Assembly: GCA_029255685.2 (NCBI GenBank)
Contig: CM055311.2
Coordinates: 60,601,048 to 60,665,047 of the forward strand
Direction of reading: 5' to 3'
Length of the DNA stretch: 64,000 nt
Source of the DNA: Silene conica
Lineage: Eukaryota > Streptophyta > Magnoliopsida > Caryophyllales > Caryophyllaceae
Position numbers and translations under genes: made by a program. The notes below the pieces were generated by a model. It saw only the letters and a list, made by a program, of their open reading frames with translations. It did not search any database and was not told where the DNA came from. This document shows positions 1 through 9,934 of the stretch, one piece after another (positions within the stretch are counted from its first letter, which is position 1; each line of letters opens with the position of its first letter).

Positions 1-213
1 CGTCCATAACAGTCGTCATTATTTCGTTCATAAGTGTCCATCATCACACCATTCGTTCATCATCATACATTCGTTTACTCATTCGTTCTTATTGTTACTT
101 ATTTTCATCCAAGATTCTAATATTTGCCTTACAGATTATCAAGATTATTATTCCGCTGCAATCTTTTATCCAAGAAAGTTAATCTACTCAAAACTAGTTA
201 GGGATGCGGATCA
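1..213 (+). repeat. 3' end of the 5' LTR
   Basis: Closely matches 2988-3198, sharing the runs around CATTCGTTTACTCATTCG and CAGATTATCAAGATTATTA. The terminus is set at ...GGATCA, directly before the primer-binding site. Confidence 0.7.
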
Positions 214-215
214 AA

Positions 216-228
216 TTGGTATAAGAGC
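216..228 (+). other. Primer-binding site, tRNA-iMet type (one mismatch)
   Basis: TTGGTATAAGAGC differs by one base from the plant consensus TTGGTATCAGAGC, complementary to the 3' end of initiator tRNA-Met. It lies 2 bp after the LTR end, which supports both the LTR boundary and the plus orientation. Confidence 0.65.
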
Positions 229-236
229 TTCGGCTC

Positions 237-1686
237 TTGATTTATGTCTTAATAGATCAGTATTGGGGAAATCTTAACCATGGTTTGAAAAAACCCAAAC
301 GTTCAGTAGAGAAGAATAGACATGAACTTTCATTATTGTTCCAATTATTTGAGAGTGCGTTTGATCGATTTTCAGACAAGTTCAGTAAATTGGATCGTGA
401 ATGTGCTCAATATTTTGAAGCACAAAAGCAGCAAAAAAAAAGAAATAACATGTTGTTACCATTCACGGGGAACAAGAGGTGTCACATGTAGAAGAGCCGG
501 AAGAGATGGTGCCTATTCTTGTCGAGGGAAATCGTCCAGAAAGCTGTCAGATTCTGAATGATAAAACAAGAGACGAAGATGGATTCATCCCATTTGATAT
601 TGAATCAATGAGAGGTAACGATGATCAGCCTGAAACGGTGGCTAGTAGCTTTCAGCTTCAAATATGGTCGTTCATGGAAGAGAGCACTGGGGCTTACGGT
701 GCTGTTAGTGAGAAAAACGAAAGAGAGGGCGAAAGGGGTTTAGTGGAGGGCCTGATTGTATGTGATCAAGAGTTCTTTATGGATCCATACATGGCCGAAA
801 CAAACAATAAACTTCAATAAGCCTTATATCCACCCACGAAATTACATACATGCTCATACCATTCGTTCACACCACATACCTACACCCTTACAACCATATG
901 CGTTACCATCAATCATGCCAATGACCATCAAAGTTACAATCCATCCGAATACCATGAAATCAGTCATCTTTACAAACAGAAACACCCAATATGTTTCATT
1001 CAGAGAAACAAATATTCAATCACCACACGAGCGTAAGATTCACTAGCAGTTATGCGTGGAAAACTATCCATGTTGTGAGGGTTGAATTCTGACCGTATTA
1101 ATGAACTAGCATTATGGACTAAAGGAAGATTGGAGTCTTATAAGCTACATTGGTGGGATAGGGATAAAGGAATACTGGTTAAAAACCAAGTACTAGTTTA
1201 TTGAGTCTATAACCGTACAGGAATGGGTTATGGTACGATGAGGTTTCTATAGAGGTGTGTTTTATGCTGTTCGGTAGACCATGGAGATTTAATCCAAAAC
1301 CTATAGCAACCGAAACAAATCAAGGATATCAATCCAAGAAAGAGAGCATAGTCCTAATAGTGGAGCGAGATGAGGAGTTACTAGGTGGTGGTGAAATTCA
1401 GGAGGGCAGGAATGATCATGGTAATGGTAATGCTAATCAAAGGGATTGTGATCTTCTGTCTATTTTCAAGAAGGGAGTCGTGGTCAAGTTAAAGGATAAG
1501 AAGCTACATGGTGTGAATGTTGGGAATTCGCATCTTACAATCCTTAGGAATAATGGTGTTATGCAATGGACAACATGGTTATCTTGTAAGCTACCTAAAT
1601 TAGGAGACAGAGGTGAGCAAATGGAGCCTGATCTTTTACCAATCCTATGTAAAGAATCCTTGGGCGTGAGCATTAATGGGGAGTAA
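237..1686 (+). pseudogene. Unassigned internal reading-frame fragments of the 1-3198 element
   Basis: Three plus-strand frames can be read: 237-491 (a basic, amphipathic stretch with RFSDKFSKLDREC), 479-820 (acidic, 113 codons) and 1255-1686 (143 codons, with WTTWLSCKLPKLGDR). They lie in different frames and carry no zinc knuckle, protease, RT or integrase motif. They may be remains of gag or a captured sequence; I cannot assign a function. The rest of the internal region up to about 2120 has no frame I can support. Confidence 0.3.
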
Positions 1687-2121
1687 CATAGTGAGACTTT
1701 TAGTCAAGATGCCAATGCGATTTCTGTGATCAATCAAGATGAAGTTGCTATGTCCAAAACAGCCTGTTTTGATCATAGTACGGATGTGCAGGGAAAGGAG
1801 AATGGTGAGAAGGTACGTGGTAGGGGCCCTAGTCAGTTGGTGTGTTCGAATTCAATGTTCCTATGGGGTAGGGTTGTTGTATCACCAACAAAACCTACTG
1901 TCCATAACCTAATAATGTAAGGAGTATGGGTTAGAGAGGGACGTCTAGGGAAAACAAAGTATAAACCGAGTTCGATTAAAGATAAAAAATACCTATCAAA
2001 TTTGTGTCTATACATGAAGCGGTGGAATTACCTAGGCCTGTTATTACAATGATGGTTCGACTTGGAAGATATGCGTTTTTATCCAGGTGGCAGCATACAT
2101 TGAAATTTAAGGCCAAATTTT

Positions 2122-2138
2122 CAAAAAGAAGGATAGTG
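2122..2138 (+). other. Putative polypurine tract
   Basis: CAAAAAGAAGGATAGTG is purine-rich and lies directly before TGATGCG, which is complementary to the CGCATCA at the LTR end. This is the expected site for plus-strand priming. Confidence 0.45.
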
Positions 2139-3198
2139 TGATGCGGGAGCATCCTCCTATGAACTACTCCTTAGCCAGAATACGAGATCTCTAACTTATG
2201 GGTTCGACTTTAGGTCGAATACAGTGTTCAAAATAGCATGGGATGGATTAGCAAGGAGCCCAACAAAAGCAGGCCAGCGAAGGGGACGAATAAGCATATA
2301 GCTAGCCCATAAATCTAGAAGGTAAACACATGTCCAACATTGGGAAACGTGTGGAATCTACTTGAAGATTTGGTAGTTAGTTTTATTATTATTAGTTTGA
2401 ATAAAAGAATAGGTACTCTTTGTTTCCTAGTCTTAGTAGGATTAGTATTGAGCTTCCTTGTTCAAGTAGGAAATCCTAATTTAAATAGGAATCCTAGTTG
2501 TGGTAGGATTCACAATTCTAGTAGGAGTAGGAATCCTAGTTGTGGTAGGATTCACAATTCTAGTAGGAGTAGAATTAATAATCCTAGTCAAACTATGTGT
2601 TTGAATCTAAGTAGGATTAGGAGTTGTAGTCCTAGTTAAACTAGGAAGTCTTAATTACACTAGGTATAAGACTTCTAGTTCTTATAGGATTAAGGTTATT
2701 ACGCCTTATTAGGTTAGGTTTAGGGGCTATTTTACACACCTGTAAATAGGGTGCCAGTCGTGTGTTTTTAAGCATTCAAGTTAAGATATAAACAATTTAA
2801 TTTAAGTCTCTGTGTGAGCATTACATTGATTAGGTTTGCGAGCTTAGTCTTTGGGATCAATCTTGTGAGGTTGATTTGTAGGGTGTTTCGAGGTCTTCTT
2901 GCGAGGGGAATAAGGCATCGTTATCCAACTAATCATTTATCTACATTCATACAATCATTTCATCAAACTCCCAAACACAATCACACGTCCACAACAGCCG
3001 TCACTATTTCGTTCATCATCGTCCATCGTCACACCATCCGTTCATCATCATACATTCGTTTACTCATTCGTTCTTATTGTTACTTATTTACATCCAAGAT
3101 TCTAGTATTTGCCTTACAGATTATCAAGATTATTATTCCGCTGCAATCTTGTATGCAAGAAAGTTAATCTACTCAAAACTAGCTAGGGATACGCATCA
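2139..3198 (+). repeat. 3' LTR of the decayed element
   Basis: The right boundary (...CGCATCA) is set by homology to the window start. The left boundary is inferred from the inverted terminus TGATGCG behind a purine tract; only the last 213 bp of the 5' LTR are available, so the start could not be aligned. A weak TATA-like CTGTAAATAG lies near 2739. The LTR holds a 42-bp direct duplication. Confidence 0.5.
2490..2573 (+). repeat. 42-bp tandem duplication inside the LTR
   Basis: Two near-identical head-to-tail copies of a unit beginning AATCCTAGTTGTGGTAGG, within a wider TAGGA/CCTAG-rich stretch (about 2440-2700). It looks like slippage within the U3 region. Confidence 0.8.
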
Positions 3199-3749
3199 CT
3201 TTCTCCATCCCATTTTTAAAAGATTAAAGAGATACGCTAGGTTCACATCTTTGAGAGAATAATTACATCATGTTCTTTTTTTTTCACAGCGTGTAAATAT
3301 GATACAAATACAAAACTATTAGGACCTCCTAGGTAATATGCATTCGCTTAACCAAATTTATTTATATCTGCAAATACTATGTGAAATTATAGTTTAACTA
3401 GAAAACTTATTTGAAAAACTATACGTTAGTGTCACGGAAAGACTTACGTTATTCGTTTGTTCTTAATTAAACCCTTGTATATTTGCAACAACCATGAACC
3501 TCGTGCAAGATAACACTCTTGTATATGTTGGTCTGAGTTAATTCGTAAATTTTGATTCAATTATGGTGTATAGAACTACAATAAACATCAACAACTTACA
3601 ATATATTTATATTTTGATCACAAATAATTCTCATTTGAGATGAAAATATACTCGTCTCAATCTTAAGCGGGTGGAGTATCAGACATAAAATAAAAACAAA
3701 ATGTATTAAAATTAGCAATAGATTTAATAAGTAGGATGTTATTTAACCC
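3199..3749. other. AT-rich spacer, nothing recognised
   Basis: Low-complexity AT-rich DNA between the 3' LTR and the LINE target duplication. I see no coding frame, repeat boundary or RNA gene. Confidence 0.5.
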
Positions 3750-3760
3750 ATTTTATTCTT

Positions 3761-3770
3761 TTTTTTTTTT
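3761..3770 (-). other. LINE-A poly(A) tail
   Basis: Ten T on the plus strand, directly adjoining the target duplication, are the poly(A) 3' end of the minus-strand LINE. Confidence 0.85.
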
Positions 3771-3791
3771 GGCGGTAGAGAAAAAGATAGA

Positions 3792-6700
3792 TCAATCCAT
3801 TGCCTTAATGGCAATCGGATGAGCAATCTTATTTAAATATCTAGGACAATAGCTAATAGAAAAGCAATGAATGGAACTAAGGAGATTAAAAATGTCTTCA
3901 ATTATAGATTTGATGCTCTGATGCACTTCAGAGGTCACAACCAATTGCGAGACGAGGTTGATAAAATCTGTCGAAGCTTCAAGGTGACGAGAACCAGCTT
4001 TATCAGCAAAGGAGAAGACATCCCGTAAAGCCTGTGCTTCAGCTTGAAGAGGAGAGAAAGCCCAGAACCGAGCATCCCCAGTAGTTGTGGGACTATTCCT
4101 TGGGTCATACAAAACCCATCCACCCGAGGCCTTGAAGTTCGAATGCCAAGAGGCATCACATTTAACTCTAGAAGAGACGGAACAAAGCACAGATCCAATA
4201 ATGTTGATCGGGAAAGATTGCTGGATAGTAGTCAGGCAAGGAATTCCCAAAGGATCGAGAGCACCATCCGACGAAGAAGACAGAAGAACATCATTCCCAT
4301 CAATCTTTTCCTTCAAAGGACCCTTTCCAAAACAAGCAAGCACCTCAGAAGCTTCAATGGCTATAAAAGATACAAAAGAAGGTAGAAAAGTAGCCAAGTG
4401 GAGCTCGCGAGATTGAAAAATCAAAGAGTTGCGAAGATACCAAATTTTCCAGATCACACACATGAAACTGGTGTAAAGAGTAGTCATCCTTTCCGACCGA
4501 GAAAAATATTGAAACCAATTGAGAATCCACTCCGAAATGGACAAATTAGCACCATAGTTAGAACGAATCCCCAGATCGGAAGCAAACCAGATGCGTCTAG
4601 AAAGATCACAATCCCTGAAAAGATGTTCCAAAGTTTCAATTGTAGGAGTAATCCCACATAACGAACAGACCCCAGACCAGTTAAAGCTTCTTCTAATGCC
4701 TTCACTACCAACCGGTAATGAATTAATAAGAACTTTCCAAAGCAAGATTTTCCACTTCCCAGGAAGCTTAAGGTGCCAAAGAAATTTTCTGATGAAAGTG
4801 TTAGAGGCAGGACACAGTTTAAGCTTATCCATATTAGTAGCATGAGAGTTCCAAAACGTATCAAAAGCCAAAGTATACCCACTCTTAGTGGAATAAACAT
4901 CATTCTTGGAACGAACCTAGAAGATGTCATCACATTTATCCTAAGCAGGACAGGGAATGGAAAGAATTATTGGAAGAGAATTGACACCACAATGCCTAAC
5001 AATAGCCTCTTCATCCCACACACCATTCTGAAGTTGTAATTGAGAAACCATAAGGTTCGAAGTGTTGGGAATATTAGACGGGGCATGTTGAGAAAGTTGG
5101 TCAAGGTAGAGCCATTAATCCATTTGTCCTTCCAAACACTATCTTCAGAGGGGCATCCAATATCCCAGGCCAAACCATCTTTAAGAAGATTTAACCCCCA
5201 ACCAATACTCTGTATCCCCCATGATGCATTGTTGCGAAGACGAGGTGAAGATGATAGATCATATCTATTAAAATTGATGAGAGGCCCCAGAGTTTTGGAA
5301 ATGAGAGATGTGTCATCGGTCAAAATACGCCAACCAATCTTAGCCAGTAAACTCTGATTGAAGCAGAGGGCTTTCTTAATTCCAAGACCACCACGAAGCT
5401 TAGGCAAACTTAGAAACAAACCACTACACCAATGCACGCGTTTCCCATTATCGTTTCCACTCCACCAAAAATGTGATAAGATGCTAGTAAGCTTCTTAGT
5501 CACAGCTACCGGCATTTTGAAGGCTGATAGAGAGTAAATAGAAAGGGAGAGAGGACCGAAATAATAAGCGAAAGCCTGCCAGCTGGTGAAAGAAACTGAT
5601 TGTTCCAGGAATGAATACGCTTAGTGACCATCTCCGTAATATAAGAAAAACTCCTCTTTTTAGAGCCCCCGAAATCAGTAGGTAGTCCAAGATATTTTCC
5701 CATTGGATGGTTATGCTTCACTTGGAGAATTTTTAAACATTTTATGGTATGAAGCATAGTACAATTTGGACTAAAAGTAACCGCTGATTTCCCTTCATTC
5801 AAACGTTGTCCCGAGGCTTGACAGAAGATGTTGATAATTTTCAAAAGGGACTTACAAAAAACTGGCTTGGCTTTGATAAAAAAGATAGAGTCATCAGCAA
5901 AGAATAAGTGAGAAATAGCAGGCGCCCTTCTCGCCACACGAATACCCCTAATCAAACCTTTAGCTTGAGTATGTGAAAGAGCCTTTGAAAATGCTTCAGT
6001 ACAAAGTGCGAAGAGGAAGGGTGATAGAGGGTCTCCCTGTCGAAGTCCATTCTTGGGTTTGAAAAAACGTCCAGTCACCCCGTTGATAGAAATGCCATAG
6101 GAAACCGAAGAAATACAATTCATAACAAGGGAGATGAACTGTTCAGGAAAATTCATATAAACCAGAGTAGCTTTAACAAAGTTCTATTGCAACCGATCAT
6201 AGGCCTTACTCATGTCGATTATAAAAGCCAAATCACCTTCCAGACCCGTTGTTTTCCTTGAGATGTGGTGAAGTAATTCATGAGAGATGAGAATATTATC
6301 TGAAATATTACGACCAGGAATAAACCCGTTCTGAAACTGCCCAACCAGAGAATTCATAAGTCCTTTCAGCCTATTAGAAATACATTTGGTAACAATCTTC
6401 ATAATGACGTTGCACAGAGTAATGGGTCAATACTGATCAATGGATTCAGGATAGTTCGTCTTTGGTATCAAGGTGATAACGGTTTTGTTAAAATCAGAAA
6501 GGATATGTCCAGTAGATAACATATGTAAGACTGCCAAACAGATGTTATCATTAATATGAAATCAGAACTTATGATAAAAGAGCGCCGGAATACCATCAGG
6601 CCCCGGAGATTTCAACGGAGATAATTGAAAGACAGCAGCACGAACCTTTTGCTTAGAATAAGGTTTAGTCAAAGACACTTGTTCATCCAGGCTTAACTTC

Positions 6701-7991
6701 TGCTGAATATGATCAAAGAAACTGCCATATGAGCCCACAAAGTCATCAAAAGTTGGATAAGTGGATAGAGAACCAAAAAGAACTGAATAATGTTCTTCAA
6801 ATTGGGCCCTAATATTCATGTCCTCAAAAATCCAAGAGCCATCAGACAGCTTAAGCCCAGCAATATAATTACGATTAAATCTGCTTTTAACTGAATTGAA
6901 GAAGAATCTTGTACACCCATCACCCTCCTTAAGCAAATGCAACTTAGCCCTTTGTTTCCAGTAAAGAGCAGCAGCTCTATTGAAATCTAAATACGATTAA
7001 TGAGTTTGCTCATAGTTGTCTTCTCGTGACCCATTAAAAATGCCCAAAAGATCAGACTCCATGCGCTGATCAAAATCAGACCATTTAGCCCCTCATTCAG
7101 CCCTCCTTTCCCGCGACCATTTGTGGATATTAAGTTTTGATCTTGTTAATTTAGTTGAAAGCTTAAAGGATGAAGATCCCCTATCCTAACCAGCCCAACT
7201 GTTTTTTAGAATAGTGCTACTACCCTCCAACTCCAAAGCCCATGCTTCCAATTTAACAACCGAACGCTTCTTTTTTCCAAAAAAGTCTGTATCAAAGATA
7301 ATAGGAGCATGATCAGATCCTTGAATTGGAAGGTGTCGAATCCCAGTGTCAGGGAAGAAGTTAATCCAACAAGACGATGCTAATACTTTATCAAGTCTTT
7401 CATAAATTCTAGCGAGTCCTTTCCTATTGTTACACCAAGTATATTTAGGACCTTTAAAAGGGATATCGAACAGACCATTACGTGCTTTCCATTCCGAGAA
7501 TCCAATAGCCCCATTAGGAATTCAATGGGAACCACCCGTCTTGTCGTCAAGAAACTCAACTTGGTTGAAGTCTTCAATGATAACAAAATGAGAGTCTAAA
7601 GAATTAACCAATTTTCAAGTTCAGTCCAAACTTGAGTTCGATCCTCGGTGGCTGGAGCCCCATAAAAACAAACAACATACCAGAACCGTGAAGGACATGC
7701 ATTGATTTTGAATATAAGAAAGTTACAACACTTGAAAATACACAAAACATCAAAGGACAGCTTCCATCCGACCCATAAGCCTCCCTTACTATCCGAGGCA
7801 TCGACACCATGGACATTAGCAAACCCAAAAGACCTACACATAGGAGAGACAACATCAACCATACACTTAGTTTCTGATAAGAAAATAAAATCAAAGTTCG
7901 ACTTATAATAATATAATAGCGCTCTAAGTTTCGCAATTGTAGGGGCGAGCGGATTAGATAAACCCCTACAATTCCATGCAATCCCCCTCAT
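3792..7991 (-). pseudogene. LINE-A ORF2: endonuclease, reverse transcriptase, RNase H (broken)
   Basis: Reading down the minus strand from ATG 7991: an APE-type endonuclease (WNCRGLSNP and SETKC), broken near 7590 and again before 6942; an N-terminal RT region with SPLKSPGPDGIPALFYHKF (to about 6562); RT with GRNISDN and DMSKAYDRL (6402-6184); RT core with LRQGDPLSPFLFALC and the catalytic FADDS (6156-5506); a following HFWW/GGLGIK segment (5515-4967); then a zinc-binding C-rich segment (CSLCG, LEHLFRDC) and an RNase H-like domain with VKCDASW (4871-3792). ORF2 of an L1 element nicks the target and copies its RNA there. At least five frame breaks separate these blocks, so no functional product is expected. 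The ATG overlaps the ORF1 stop codon as ATGA. Confidence 0.9.
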
Positions 7992-8262
7992 GGCCCTCCC
8001 GAGGATTGATTAGGGCCAATCCTCGTAACACCACCCAGGCCATCCTTAAGGCCAATATCAGAATCAGAAGTGAACACAACTTCCTCTTCAGGTTGTACCG
8101 TAACTTTGAACCTCATTGAACTTCCTTCCCTTGCAGCTTGTCCATCACCCTTGCCCCAATCCTTAAGATTTTTAGCAATACTTGTGAGAGTAGGATAGTC
8201 CTTATCATAGTTATATAGATCATGAATAGGTCCCTCATTACCCGGGTCGGAAAAAGACTTAC
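7988..8262 (-). pseudogene. LINE-A ORF1, 3' tail (right of the insertion on the minus strand)
   Basis: Reading from the target-site copy at 8262 downward, one frame stays open for about 90 codons (acidic, with PEEEVVF near the end) and stops at TGA 7990-7988. The frame continues from the ORF1 part left beyond Athila-A (KKKRK at 16351) once one copy of the 5-bp duplication is removed. It shows that Athila-A landed inside ORF1. Confidence 0.8.
8258..8262. repeat. Target-site duplication of Athila-A, left copy (CTTAC)
   Basis: CTTAC directly before TGATACGTGTC; the identical CTTAC follows the 3' LTR at 16351-16355. A 5-bp duplication is normal for Ty3-gypsy integrases. Confidence 0.95.
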
Positions 8263-8533
8263 TGATACGTGTCTATTTTATGATGTTTTACATCTATTTT
8301 TACACGTATTTGGTCGCTCATTTACTATGTTTTAGCCTTTATTTCCCACAAATTGTGTACTTTCGTATTTTTATGCACTTTTGCAGATTTATGCGGAAAA
8401 GAGACGATTTAGCACCAAATTCGTATCCTCAAGTCTTTAGCTTAAATTAAGGAATAAATGGAAAGTCAACTGGAGTCAAAGTCAAGTACCAAGAGCCAAA
8501 ACAGAAGAAATCCGAAGATTTCCGTACAGAAGC

Positions 8534-8666
8534 GGTCGACCGACCAGCTAAACGGGTCGGCCGACCAGGCCCGATTTTCAATAAAGCCCAATTCTCGAAG
8601 AAGGCCGAAAATAAAAGAAGCCCAGCAGGAAGTGGTCGACCGACCAGCTATACGGGTCGGCCGACC
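8534..8666 (+). repeat. Box pairs 1 and 2 in Athila-A 5' LTR (U3)
   Basis: Boxes start at 8534, 8555, 8634 and 8655. The first of each pair is GGTCGACCGACC and the second the perfect palindrome GGTCGGCCGACC. Spacing inside each pair is exactly 21 bp and the two pairs are exactly 100 bp apart. They lie 77 bp and more upstream of the TATA box, the place of promoter-proximal elements. The role is inferred only from position. Confidence 0.9.
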
Positions 8667-8742
8667 AGAACGAAGCCCATACGATTTCTTTTTCGGAAAT
8701 AAAGTAGAATTAGAATTATAAGGAAACTCTAATCTCTTACCC

Positions 8743-8749
8743 TATATAA
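8743..8749 (+). promoter_or_regulatory. TATA box of the Athila-A LTR promoter
   Basis: TATATAA within CCTATATAAGC in the LTR, downstream of the U3 box pairs and about 120 bp before an AATAAA. Good match to plant TATA boxes. Confidence 0.65.
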
Positions 8750-8867
8750 GCTAATCTTGTAGCTAGGGTTTATTATCAAGTTTTAATCTTTCACCTATCT
8801 TACATATCTAGTATCAATCTTTCACCATCTTTTAGTTTTGTAATCTTTCAATAGTTCCCAAGTATTC

Positions 8868-8873
8868 AATAAA
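8868..8873 (+). promoter_or_regulatory. Possible polyadenylation signal AATAAA in the LTR
   Basis: AATAAA about 120 bp after the TATA box; in the 3' LTR the same site (15406-15411) could end the transcript. Plant signals are degenerate, so this is a candidate only. Confidence 0.4.
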
Positions 8874-9144
8874 GTTAGTTTCTTTCTGCCCTAATTCCAA
8901 TTGTGGTAATTATTCTTTCATCTAGTTTTTATTATAGTTCTTGTTATTATTACAATTGTTAAGTTAGAATCCCAAGCTTTATTTGAATCTTGCATGCTTA
9001 GATTATTTACTATGTTTCCCATGTTTATTCCCAATTTTATATTCGTCTTAACAATTATGAGTAGCTAATTTTCATATGTTAGGATGTAAGGGATAATATG
9101 CATAGGTAAATAAAATCCGAAAAACCGACCTGTAGCAGGACCAC

Positions 9145-9218
9145 GGTCGGCCGACTGGAATAGCCGGTCGGTCGACCGAGGCCGTGGTCGGCCGACTGGA
9201 GTAGCCGGTCGGTCGACC
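9145..9218 (+). repeat. Box pairs 3 and 4 in Athila-A 5' LTR (downstream half)
   Basis: Boxes start at 9145, 9166, 9186 and 9207 (GGTCGGCCGACT then GGTCGGTCGACC), in the orientation opposite to the U3 pairs. Spacing inside each pair is 21 bp and the second pair begins 41 bp after the first. They lie after the TATA box, so they should be transcribed. Confidence 0.9.
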
Positions 9219-9817
9219 ACTTGCGTATGTATTCTTATTTCGTCTTTTCTTGTCAATTATAATACCCTGCAATGAGACCATAAGGAGACTTGTAGGATGT
9301 TAGTAATGACCTACCCAAGATTGAAAGATACGGGAAGGGCATTGGTTTACATCTTAAGACGGATAGGTTACTCAAGGCTGAAAGGTATGTAACCTGGGAT
9401 TTAGGAATCACCCTTATTGTTGACACCCAATAATTGTGAGACCTAGGGACTAATAGCACAGGCCGAAAGGAGCTATTAGGTAGCATAGACCTAAAAAGAT
9501 ATGTTACACCCCCTTACGCGACTGCAATACATGTTGATCTTAGGATTTATTTTACCTTAGCTATTTATTACCCGAACATCCTAGCATCCCTTTTATTATA
9601 TTTTTATTCCCATCTTTTTATTCTTGTTTTATTTTAATCTTCGCCTTAGATATAGTAATCAGCCAATCACCCCCAAAATTGTTACCTTAAAACATTAACA
9701 TTTAGACAATAAACATTCCCCACCTCTTTGTGGTTCGACCCTGACTTTCACAATCTATTGTTAAGGGTAGGAATTATAAATTTATCTTTGGTACCCTCAA
9801 CGACGGGCATCAAATTT

Positions 9818-9835
9818 TGGCGCCGTTGCCGGGGA
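9818..9835 (+). other. Primer-binding site, tRNA-Asp type (Athila-A)
   Basis: TGGCGCCGTTGCCGGGGA lies 5 bp after the LTR end. This is the site type typical of Athila-like gypsy elements, and the same 18 bases occur in Athila-B. Confidence 0.85.
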
Positions 9836-9934
9836 GGTGACGCCAGTGTTTATTGTTTTTTGTTTTTGTTTCTCTTTGTTTAAGGAACTTTTTGTTCCTT
9901 AAACCTTCTCACCTTTTTCTTGTAGTTTCCTCTT

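Larger units (their letters stand above)
1..3198 (+). mobile_element. Decayed LTR retrotransposon, left end outside window
   Basis: About 210 bp at the window start reappear near 2988-3198, as expected for the ends of the 5' and 3' LTRs of one element. The first copy is followed by a tRNA-Met-like primer-binding site and the second copy is preceded by a long LTR body. The roughly 1.9-kb internal region is too short for an autonomous element, and I recognise no protease, reverse transcriptase or integrase motif. It is therefore a non-autonomous or heavily deleted copy. The two LTR ends differ at several positions, so it is older than the two Athila-like elements. No target duplication can be tested because the left end is missing. 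Confidence 0.7.
8263..9812 (+). repeat. Athila-A 5' LTR
   Basis: Begins TGATACGTGTC and ends GACGGGCATCA. Contains two direct box pairs upstream of the TATA box and two inverted-orientation pairs in the downstream half. Nearly identical to 14801-16350. Confidence 0.95.

Noticed and set aside
2331..2350. TGTCCAACATTGGG as start of the 3' LTR of the first element
   Set aside because: No purine tract directly precedes it. TGATGCG at 2139 follows a purine tract and is complementary to the LTR end.
8458..8721. 87-codon frame in the Athila-A LTR, repeated at 14996-15259
   Set aside because: It is identical in both LTRs because the LTRs are copies. It spans the box pairs and the TATA-proximal region, with no known domain.
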